Of a DNA stretch of 17,199 nucleotides, positions 7,078-12,861 are shown piece by piece. Made by a program: the position numbers and the translations under genes. The DNA comes from Proteobacteria bacterium CAG:495. GTDB taxonomy: Bacteria > Pseudomonadota > Alphaproteobacteria > RF32 > CAG-239. The stretch spans positions 22,682 through 39,880 of the forward strand of contig HF995294.1 of assembly GCA_000432275.1 (NCBI GenBank), written 5' to 3'. How positions within the stretch are numbered: the first letter of the stretch is position 1; each line of letters opens with the position of its first letter. Below the pieces are notes generated by a model, which worked only from the letters and a program-made list of their open reading frames with translations, ran no database searches and was not told the origin of the DNA.

Positions 7078-7363
7078 AATTACAGATATCAGTATAATCA
7101 CATCCCGACCACCAGCACTGGTCTCCGGCGCTTTCATAAAGATAGCAATAATCAATGCATTCCTGATTAAGACAAGCTTCTTCACAGCTTTTTTTACGGT
7201 AACAGGTCAAATAACCGCCGCAGCCGTCACTTTCTTTATAGCAATGTACTCTGAACTGGGGAACAAAGTAATCGACCGATTGTGAACATTTGGTCTTGGG
7301 GACGCACTGAGCTTTGCAGTTAGTATAACAGGTTAATCCGGCATAATTCCGGTATGGGCAAGT
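7076..7363 (-). pseudogene. 3' remnant of a cysteine-rich protein gene
   Basis: An open frame of 95 codons ending with TAA at 7076-7078. It encodes an exceptionally cysteine-rich segment: 15 Cys in 95 residues, spaced as C-x3-C, C-x3-C, C-x5-C and similar, with many Tyr. This is typical of secreted, disulfide-bonded proteins. No ATG, GTG or usable start lies between the upstream stop at 7364-7366 and the first cysteines. So this is the tail of a gene that has lost its front. Its upstream end overlaps the truncated ptsP in another frame, which suggests that a deletion joined the two. The protein family is not recognised. A chimeric assembly join is the alternative. Confidence 0.6.
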
Positions 7364-8034
7364 TCAAGTTTTTTCAGTTCCTTGTCTTTGTCTTCGGCAA
7401 AAATTTTGGTAACAACCTGCCGGCGGCGGTGTACGACGGCCTGCCCCATACCAAAACCTTTGCTGAGGCTGAGCCCCTTGAGCTTTTCCCGTTCAGACAG
7501 GCCGCGTTCTTTAATCAGGCTGTTTTTATATTCGGACATTTCCTCCGAAGCCACCAGTTCGCTCAAAACCATGGCTACCGTTTCAAGGATTTCGATTTCC
7601 AGAGAAGAATATTCATAAATTTCGTTTTTTTGCAGCGTAATGACGCCGATGGCGCGGCTCCAACGAATCAGGGGCACACCGACAAAAGACTTGTATTTTT
7701 CTTCGCCCATTTCAGGCTTGTATGAAAACTTGGGATGCTTCCAGGCATCAGCCACCGCCAGAGAACGGCAGTTTTCGGCCACATCGCCGACCAGACCTTC
7801 GCCGACGCGCAAAGACACCTTGTGGGCAATACGGTCATTAAACCCGCTGGCAGCAAAGAGCTCCAGATAATTATCGTCCACCACCAGATAACAGGCACCG
7901 GCGTCCGCCTGCATTTGCCCGACAATCATGGTGACGATTTTATCCAGCTTGACAGGAAGCGTGTCCGGCCCTTCGGAAATATGCCGAAGCCGCCGCAATA
8001 TGTCCATAGCCTGGTTTATGGCCGGAGATTTCAT
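7333..8034 (-). pseudogene. ptsP: Truncated ptsP (PTS-Ntr enzyme I), GAF domain only
   Basis: 233 residues from ATG 8034 (GGTGGG 7 nt upstream; TTG 8049 is an alternative). Residues about 5-165 form a GAF domain with L-R-V-G-E-G-L-V-G-D-V-A and S-F-V-G-V-P-L-I, as in the N-terminus of alphaproteobacterial PtsP. After it comes the first piece of the PEP-utiliser domain (L-K-G-L-S-L-S-K-G-F-G-M-G-Q-A-V-V-H). The frame then stops after K-K-L-E-L-A and seven foreign residues. Full PtsP has about 500 more residues: the phosphohistidine domain and the PEP-binding barrel. All catalytic parts are missing, so it cannot pass phosphate from PEP to the nitrogen-related phosphocarrier. A surviving role as a free GAF sensor is possible but speculative. 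The promoter and start look intact. Confidence 0.75.
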
Positions 8035-8085
8035 AATTTTGCCCACCAATCAGACAGAAGTTATCTGCAAATAATTATTTTAACC

Positions 8086-8113
8086 TTGCGCTTTAACTTA
8101 TATTATTTATATT
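8086..8113 (+). promoter_or_regulatory. Putative promoter for the cupin gene
   Basis: TTGCGC (8086-8091), a 16-nt spacer and TATATT (8108-8113). It gives a leader of about 35 nt before ATG 8156. It overlaps the divergent promoter at 8097-8125, so the two would compete for polymerase. Confidence 0.35.
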
Positions 8114-8125
8114 AGTTTTCATCAA
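8097..8125 (-). promoter_or_regulatory. Promoter for the truncated ptsP
   Basis: On the minus strand, TTGATG (8120-8125), a 17-nt spacer and TATAAG (8097-8102). It lies about 60 nt upstream of ATG 8034. Confidence 0.5.
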
Positions 8126-8155
8126 GTAAAAACTTAGTAAAAAAAGGAAGAAAAA

Positions 8156-8521
8156 ATGGCCAATACATATAAAAGAGGCGACAAGGACAACCGCCCTTGG
8201 GGTACCTGGGAGGTTTTGGATGCCGGAGACAATTTCTGCGTTAAAAGAATCTGCGTCACGCCGGGTAACATTTTGTCTTTGCAATCTCATAATTTCCGCA
8301 GCGAACATTGGATTATCGTCAAAGGCGAGGCCGTTGTTACTCTCGGAGAAGAAAAAATCGTAAAAAAGGCGGACGAATCGGTTTACATTCCGGTTAAGAC
8401 CAAACACCGCATACAGAACGACACCAAAGAAAATATGGAATTTATCGAGATTCAAACCGGTGACAATCTGGATGAAAACGACATTATCCGTTACGAAGAC
8501 GTTTACGGCCGCACGAAATAA
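8156..8521 (+). CDS. Stand-alone ManC-type phosphomannose isomerase cupin
   Basis: A 121-residue single cupin matching the C-terminal domain of bifunctional mannose-1-phosphate guanylyltransferase / mannose-6-phosphate isomerase (ManC/AlgA type). Motifs: R-P-W-G-T-W-E-V near the start; the metal-binding S-L-Q-S-H-N-F-R-S-E-H-W-I-I-V-K-G-E-A (41-59) with His45, Glu50 and His51; I-P-V-K-T-K-H-R-I-Q-N (78-88) with His84; and the closing G-D-N-L-D-E-N-D-I-I-R-Y-E-D-V-Y-G-R. In the full enzyme this domain interconverts fructose 6-phosphate and mannose 6-phosphate. The guanylyltransferase half is absent here and no mannose genes are adjacent. AAGGAAG lies 6 nt before the ATG. It is a single-gene unit ending at a strong terminator. 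Confidence 0.85.
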   Translation: MANTYKRGDKDNRPWGTWEVLDAGDNFCVKRICVTPGNILSLQSHNFRSEHWIIVKGEAVVTLGEEKIVKKADESVYIPVKTKHRIQNDTKENMEFIEIQTGDNLDENDIIRYEDVYGRTK

Positions 8522-8536
8522 GGGCTGTGAGGAAAA

Positions 8537-8580
8537 AAAACAAAAGGCTTTCCCCGGTTCAGGAGAAAGCCTTTTGTTTT
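8537..8580. terminator. Bidirectional intrinsic terminator
   Basis: A perfect 16-bp stem (8537-8552 pairs with 8565-8580; core CAAAAGGCTTTC / GAAAGCCTTTTG) with A-rich and T-rich outer ends. It sits between two convergent genes (stops at 8521 and 8592) and should serve both. Confidence 0.9.
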
Positions 8581-8591
8581 GATTGATTCAA

Positions 8592-9209
8592 TCAGAGGGG
8601 AAGACTGCCGATATATTCATCAAGCGCCTCAGCCCTAAACAGATTCATTAACGCCGACTTTCGAAGACCAGCCGGGGCAACTTCTTTGTACAGCAATCCG
8701 CAAGCAATGTCTTGCGCCAAAGCTTCAATCACACGATAAGTCAGCGTATCGCCGAAATAAACTTTGTAGCGGCGCTGCAATTCCGGACTGGAAGCAAAAT
8801 TGCGGATATCATGCGGGTGTATTGACACCGTCGTCAAAAATTTTAATGCAGTTTGCAAATCAATTTTTAAACGCTCATCCTGATTAAATGCAACAAAATG
8901 TTCCACCAACGGCGCCGATAAAATTTTATCGACACTTTCGGAATCGAGTTTGCTCTCGGAAGCGCAGTAATAACAATATCCATGCTTCAGGTTAATGCCG
9001 CAAGGTTGACCGTCGCGGTAAAAAATACTGTATTGAAGATTGCTTTTAAGAAGCATATTCACCTGCCGAAAAGCATCAATCGGCGTCTTTAGCCGGTACT
9101 TTTTGCCGTCTGAGGGACGAATGTAGGTGATAACAATGCAGCTCTGGCTTCCGTCATAAGTTATGAACGTCGGCTGCGTAATTTCCGGGGTAATGTAAGC
9201 TTGTTCCAT
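8592..9209 (-). CDS. Hypothetical 205-aa protein
   Basis: I do not recognise the family of this 205-residue protein. It has no signal peptide and no membrane helix. The N-terminal half is beta-rich (segments such as S-C-I-V-I-T-Y-I-R-P and Y-S-I-F-Y-R-D-G-Q-P-C-G-I) and contains a C-Y-Y-C pair in H-G-Y-C-Y-Y-C-A-S-E. The C-terminal half (from about residue 95) looks mainly helical. The 5' leader is almost pure A/T with no Shine-Dalgarno site. It is a single-gene unit, convergent with the cupin gene across a shared terminator. Full length, normal composition and clean flanks support a real gene. Confidence 0.65.
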   Translation of the reverse strand: MEQAYITPEITQPTFITYDGSQSCIVITYIRPSDGKKYRLKTPIDAFRQVNMLLKSNLQYSIFYRDGQPCGINLKHGYCYYCASESKLDSESVDKILSAPLVEHFVAFNQDERLKIDLQTALKFLTTVSIHPHDIRNFASSPELQRRYKVYFGDTLTYRVIEALAQDIACGLLYKEVAPAGLRKSALMNLFRAEALDEYIGSLPL

Positions 9210-9270
9210 AATAAAAAATTTAAATATTAAAAAATAAGGCCGACATTACGCAGGTAATCTGTCACTTGCT

Positions 9271-9298
9271 ATAATAATCGGCATAAAGGTATTTTAAA
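9271..9298 (-). promoter_or_regulatory. Possible promoter for the 8592-9209 gene
   Basis: On the minus strand, TTTAAA (9293-9298), a 16-nt spacer and TATTAT (9271-9276). A 7-bp inverted repeat (AAGGTAT at 9286-9292 and ATACCTT at 9315-9321) overlaps the upstream part. A small ATTAC / GTAAT hairpin follows in the leader. The region 9210-9354 holds no gene. Confidence 0.3.
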
Positions 9299-9354
9299 TT
9301 GCAATGTTTATAACATACCTTAAAACCGATAGCAATAGACAAAATTTAAAAAAA

Positions 9355-9903
9355 TCAAACGATATATTTTTTGGAAATTTCCTTGAACTCCTCGCTGCCC
9401 GCCTTCTCAAGCCATTCAAAAATTACCATTTCGGACGAGACGACGTCTATCCCGTTTTTCAACAAGCGCTGAAATGCGACAACCGTTTGCAGCGGATCCC
9501 GTGAAGAGCTGGCGTTAGACACGACGAACACCTCATATCCGGCCTGCTGCAAGGCCAACGCCGTCTGGGTTACGCAAATATGCGCTTCAACACCGGCAAT
9601 GACAATCTGCTTTTTACCGCTGTTTTTGAGATGATTCATAATCTCGGGATTGGCGGCGCAGGAAAACTCCATTTTCTGCAAATAAACAGCTCTGTCACCG
9701 GCTGCCTGACGAATATCTATCATTGTTTGTCCCAGGCCCTTGGGATACTGTTCGGTAATGATGACCGGGACATTCAGTTTTGCCGCGACGCCCACCAGCG
9801 CCGCGCAGCCGGTAATGACTTCCCGGGGATTATCCATTGCCGGCGCAAGGCGTTCCTGAACATCTATAATCAATAACAGAGAATCGTCACGTTTCATTAA
9901 CAT
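9355..9903 (-). CDS. Isochorismatase-fold cysteine hydrolase (YcaC-like)
   Basis: A 182-residue single-domain hydrolase of the isochorismatase superfamily. The Asp-Lys-Cys triad can be placed: Asp14 in L-L-I-I-D-V-Q-E-R-L, Lys77 in Y-L-Q-K-M-E-F-S-C, and Cys110 in I-A-G-V-E-A-H-I-C-V-T-Q-T-A-L. The cis-peptide region before the Cys (G-V-E-A-H) is also typical. Relatives include nicotinamidases, N-carbamoyl amidases and the YcaC group of unknown substrate; the E-A-H-I-C-V-T form points to the last. ATG 9903 is preached by AAAGG about 10 nt upstream and is preferred to ATG 9897. It is transcribed away from the helicase-like gene and has no clear terminator. The substrate is unknown. Confidence 0.85.
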   Translation of the reverse strand: MLMKRDDSLLLIIDVQERLAPAMDNPREVITGCAALVGVAAKLNVPVIITEQYPKGLGQTMIDIRQAAGDRAVYLQKMEFSCAANPEIMNHLKNSGKKQIVIAGVEAHICVTQTALALQQAGYEVFVVSNASSSRDPLQTVVAFQRLLKNGIDVVSSEMVIFEWLEKAGSEEFKEISKKYIV

Positions 9904-9921
9904 CTTTGCTTACCTTTTATG

Positions 9922-9950
9922 TTGACTAAGTTTAATAAAGTAAATAATAT
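9922..9950 (+). promoter_or_regulatory. Sigma70 promoter for the DEAD-box-like gene
   Basis: TTGACT (9922-9927), a 17-nt spacer and TAATAT (9945-9950), about 41 nt before ATG 9992. Confidence 0.6.
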
Positions 9951-9991
9951 CTAAAAAAATAAAATTAACCACTTAAAACAGAAGAAATACC

Positions 9992-10789
9992 ATGAATTTT
10001 TTAGAATTAGGCCTCAGCGAACAAACCGTCCGGGCAATTGAAGAGTTCGGCATTCAGGAACCGACAACCGTTCAATCCGACGTTATTCCCTCCATCTTAG
10101 AAGGAAAAGACGTTTTTACCATTGCTCCGCAAGGCTGCGGCAAAACGATGTCTTACGTTTTTCCGCTGGTGGACATCATCAGTACCAAAGGCGCGCAAAA
10201 CATCCTGATTATCACGCCCAATTCGGAACAATCGGTCATTACGTCGGACCGGCTGGCGATTTTTAACAAATATCACAGCATCAACGAAGCCACAATCAAA
10301 GACGGTGAGGAAGACATTGACAACGAAGCTAACGTCATCATCGGCTCGCCGGACTTGCTGGTAGAAATTGTCGAAAACGGAAAAATTGACCTTTCCAAAA
10401 CCAATATTCTGGTGGTTGACGACATCAACCTGATAAAGAAGAACAAACAGCTGGACAACCTGGAAAAAATTTTGGCAATGCTTCCTTCGGAAAAACAGAA
10501 CATTGTCTACACCAACCGACGCTCCCGGGAAACGCAGGAAGTGCTGGAAAAAATCCTGCAGGCGCCGGAAGAAATCAAAGTCGACAAGGCCAAAGAGCAG
10601 GAGGCCGAAATTACCGCCCACACCGCAAAGGCAAAACCGGAGAACGGTAATAAAAACAACAATAAAATGCAGCCGGCGATTTTGGATAAGGAAGCGGTGG
10701 AATTGTCAAAAAAATGCAATTCTTTTGCCGGCAGAACCCCTGCTTTCATTTTGGTTAAAGGCATTATCGTCGAAAACGAAGAAAAATAA
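9992..10789 (+). CDS. Degenerate single-domain DEAD-box-like protein
   Basis: 265 residues. Residues 1-190 align with the first RecA-like domain of DEAD-box RNA helicases: the F-x-x-L-G-L-S start, a Q motif ending T-T-V-Q-S-D-V-I-P (Gln28), and a Walker A A-P-Q-G-C-G-K-T (45-52). Later motifs are degraded. Motif Ia reads T-P-N-S-E-Q, the TPGR position reads G-S-P-D-L, motif II reads D-D-I-N instead of D-E-A-D (143-146), and the SAT position reads Y-T-N. The second helicase domain is absent. In its place are a charged Lys/Glu/Asn-rich linker (about 190-228) and a short tail. It could bind nucleotide but is unlikely to unwind RNA. There is no frameshift or leftover second domain downstream, so this looks like its settled form. 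It has its own promoter and terminator. Confidence 0.85.
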   Translation: MNFLELGLSEQTVRAIEEFGIQEPTTVQSDVIPSILEGKDVFTIAPQGCGKTMSYVFPLVDIISTKGAQNILIITPNSEQSVITSDRLAIFNKYHSINEATIKDGEEDIDNEANVIIGSPDLLVEIVENGKIDLSKTNILVVDDINLIKKNKQLDNLEKILAMLPSEKQNIVYTNRRSRETQEVLEKILQAPEEIKVDKAKEQEAEITAHTAKAKPENGNKNNNKMQPAILDKEAVELSKKCNSFAGRTPAFILVKGIIVENEEK

Positions 10790-10804
10790 AAACCGGGTAC
10801 ATAT

Positions 10805-10837
10805 AAAAAAATCCCGCTCATCCGGCGGGATTTTTTT
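10805..10837. terminator. Bidirectional intrinsic terminator
   Basis: A 13-bp stem: seven A plus TCCCGC (10805-10817) pair with GCGGGA plus seven T (10825-10837) around a 7-nt loop, with two further T. It lies between the convergent stops at 10789 and 10845. Confidence 0.9.
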
Positions 10838-10844
10838 TTACGTT

Positions 10845-10994
10845 TTACCACGGGTAGCCGTTTATACAACGTCCCGGCGTTTTGCTGCAATCGGTTTTGT
10901 TTAACTCATGCAGCTGATTGCGGTGTGGCTCGAAATCGCCAACCTGGCAAGAACAGAGCGCTAACAAAACGGCAAACAAAAATACTTTTTTCAT
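10845..10994 (-). CDS. Small 49-aa lipoprotein
   Basis: A 49-codon gene. It has a short basic start (M-K-K), a hydrophobic stretch (V-F-L-F-A-V-L-L-A-L) and a lipobox-like end at L-C-S-C, so the mature peptide would start at Cys14 or Cys16 and be about 34 residues. The tail holds two cysteines (residues 36 and 43) that could form a disulfide, and ends C-I-N-G-Y-P-W. AAGG overlaps the upstream stop, about 9 nt before the ATG. The gap to the upstream membrane-protein gene is 11 nt, so the two form an operon that ends at the hairpin at 10805-10837. The family is not recognised; the role may be in the envelope. Confidence 0.7.
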   Translation of the reverse strand: MKKVFLFAVLLALCSCQVGDFEPHRNQLHELNKTDCSKTPGRCINGYPW

Positions 10995-11005
10995 TCAACT
11001 AAGCC

Positions 11006-11389
11006 TTAAAAGAAGGGACGGAATTCAATTGAACCCCAGATTACGGCGACAAACAGCAAAATAAACAGGCGGGCAAGGTTGCGCAGCCACAAGCTTTTGT
11101 CGTAAGCGGCGGAACTTTTCCAGACGGCTCCGATAATATACCAAGAATACACCGCCAAAATCAGCAGGCTGGAGAGGTAACACAGTGTCCACAAGATGCT
11201 GAGTTTGGATGAATAGATGGGATGAAAATAGCGGGTAAAGAACTCGACAATGCTGACGCCTTTAATATGTCCGGCAAGCAGAGAACCGAATATCCGCACC
11301 GCCAATTTGAGAATAATTAAACCCAGAATACCAAATTTCCAAAATGTGGCTTTAAGACTAAGCTCACCTTTAAAAAGTTTTGATAGCAT
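11006..11389 (-). CDS. Small membrane protein, three helices, unknown role
   Basis: A 127-residue inner-membrane protein. Three hydrophobic helices lie at about residues 16-40, 62-88 and 106-121. The N-terminus has the segment F-K-G-E-L-S-L-K-A-T-F-W-K-F-G, which recalls a group of small uncharacterised bacterial membrane proteins; no function is known to me. I chose ATG 11389 over the TTG one codon earlier because AAAGAGA lies about 8 nt upstream. It is followed after 11 nt by the small lipoprotein gene, so both probably act at the envelope. Its promoter should lie in 11393-11470, but I see no convincing hexamers there. Confidence 0.7.
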   Translation of the reverse strand: MLSKLFKGELSLKATFWKFGILGLIILKLAVRIFGSLLAGHIKGVSIVEFFTRYFHPIYSSKLSILWTLCYLSSLLILAVYSWYIIGAVWKSSAAYDKSLWLRNLARLFILLFVAVIWGSIEFRPFF

Positions 11390-11470
11390 CAATTTTCTCT
11401 TTCACAGTTATTCCGATAAAGTTGATTGTGAAGCGTTTTGCAAAGTTTGACAAGCAAATTATCCGACTTT

Positions 11471-12853
11471 CTAACAGTTCGACACGTTAACGGCCAGACC
11501 GCCCAAAGAGGTTTCCTTGTAATTGTTGCTCATATCCCGCCCGGTATCATACATGGTTTTAATAACACTGTCGAGGCTGACCACGTGCTCTCCGGTGCCG
11601 CGCATGGCCAAACGAGCCGAATTGACAGCCTTAACCGCGCCCATTGCATTACGTTCAATACAGGGAACCTGCACCAAGCCGCCAATCGGGTCGCAGGTCA
11701 AGCCCAAATTGTGCTCCATGGCGATTTCGGCGGCGTTTTCAATCTGAGAGCGCGTACCGCCCATTGCCGCCGCCAATCCGGCTGCCGCCATTGAACAAGC
11801 AACGCCGACTTCGCCCTGACACCCGACCTCGGCTCCTGAAATCGATGCGTTGGTACGATACAGGCTGCAAATGGCCGAAGCGGTTGTTAAAAAGATTACA
11901 ATGCCTTCGTCGACTTCATACGGCGACTTGGGGGCGGCAAAACGCTCATAATAGCGCATGACGGAAGGGATAATTCCGGCAGAACCCATGGTCGGCGCCG
12001 TCACAATCTGACCGCCGGAAGCGTTTTCTTCCGCTACAGCGAAACCCCACAGGTTAATCCAGTCGACAATCATAAGCGGATCCAGGTCGTTTTCCCGGAA
12101 TTTTTCTTCCAGGCGCTCATAAATTCCCGCCGCCCGGCGCTTAATGTTAAGTCCGCCCGGCAAAATACCGCGGGCGTGCATTCCGCGATCAATTGAGGAC
12201 TGCATAATGCGGTTTATCTTGGCGATGCCGGCACGAACCTCTTCGGGCGTCCGCAAAGACTCTTCATTTCGGAGAACCAGCTCAGATATGCTGATACCGT
12301 TTTTTTCGCATTGTTCCATCAATTCCTTGCAGCTGTCAAACTGATAGGGAACATTATAAGGCTCGCGCTCGACCCGGCGGGAGATTTCATCCTGACGGGC
12401 AATGGTACCGCCGCCGACCGAAAAATAAACTTCCTCCAGCAAAACCTTGCCGGCATTGTCATAGGCCGTAAACTTCATTCCGTTGGAATGTTCCGGTAAA
12501 AAAGTATCTTTTTTGAAAATAACATTGGCATCCAAATCGAACGGTATGGCCCGCTCCTGCCCCAAATGCAGAATTTTGTCGCGCTCAACGGCGTTGACAT
12601 AAGGCTTTTCAGGGTCAATCGCCTCCGCCTCGAGTCCCATCAGCCCATAGACGACGGCTTTAACGGTTCCGTGTCCGACGCCGGTCAAAGCCAGCGACCC
12701 ATACAGGGTAACGTCTATCCGGCTGACTGCTTCAAACTTTCCGGCAGAACGAATATTGTCCAGATAGCGTTTAGCGGCACGCATAGGGCCAACGGTGTGA
12801 GAACTGGAGGGTCCGACACCAATCGAGAAAATCTCAAATAAACTGTAATACAT
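11471..12853 (-). CDS. sdaA: L-serine ammonia-lyase (iron-sulfur L-serine dehydratase)
   Basis: A 460-residue single-chain enzyme that converts L-serine to pyruvate and ammonia in the cytoplasm using a [4Fe-4S] cluster. The beta domain begins with S-I-G-V-G-P-S-S-S-H-T-V-G-P-M and the alpha domain carries the cluster region. Likely cluster ligands are Cys345 (E-V-G-C-Q-G-E-V-G), Cys387 (L-T-C-D-P-I-G-G) and Cys398 (V-Q-V-P-C-I-E-R). The last residue is Cys460. In the Legionella enzyme the C-terminal Cys folds into the active site as a fourth ligand and is displaced by serine. The length is normal for the one-chain type. GAGG lies 4 nt before the ATG, right after the stop of the M49-like gene 8 nt upstream, so the two are co-transcribed. 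No terminator is visible after it. Confidence 0.95.
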   Translation of the reverse strand: MYYSLFEIFSIGVGPSSSHTVGPMRAAKRYLDNIRSAGKFEAVSRIDVTLYGSLALTGVGHGTVKAVVYGLMGLEAEAIDPEKPYVNAVERDKILHLGQERAIPFDLDANVIFKKDTFLPEHSNGMKFTAYDNAGKVLLEEVYFSVGGGTIARQDEISRRVEREPYNVPYQFDSCKELMEQCEKNGISISELVLRNEESLRTPEEVRAGIAKINRIMQSSIDRGMHARGILPGGLNIKRRAAGIYERLEEKFRENDLDPLMIVDWINLWGFAVAEENASGGQIVTAPTMGSAGIIPSVMRYYERFAAPKSPYEVDEGIVIFLTTASAICSLYRTNASISGAEVGCQGEVGVACSMAAAGLAAAMGGTRSQIENAAEIAMEHNLGLTCDPIGGLVQVPCIERNAMGAVKAVNSARLAMRGTGEHVVSLDSVIKTMYDTGRDMSNNYKETSLGGLAVNVSNC

Positions 12854-12861
12854 ACGGCCTC

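Noticed and set aside
9304..9504. A 66-codon plus-strand frame overlapping the isochorismatase gene end
   Set aside because: It mostly runs antisense to the isochorismatase-fold gene, and it has no ribosome site or domain.
11393..11470. Terminator after sdaA or promoter for the membrane protein-lipoprotein operon
   Set aside because: Only a short TTTGCAAA palindrome and weak hexamers are present, not enough to call either.
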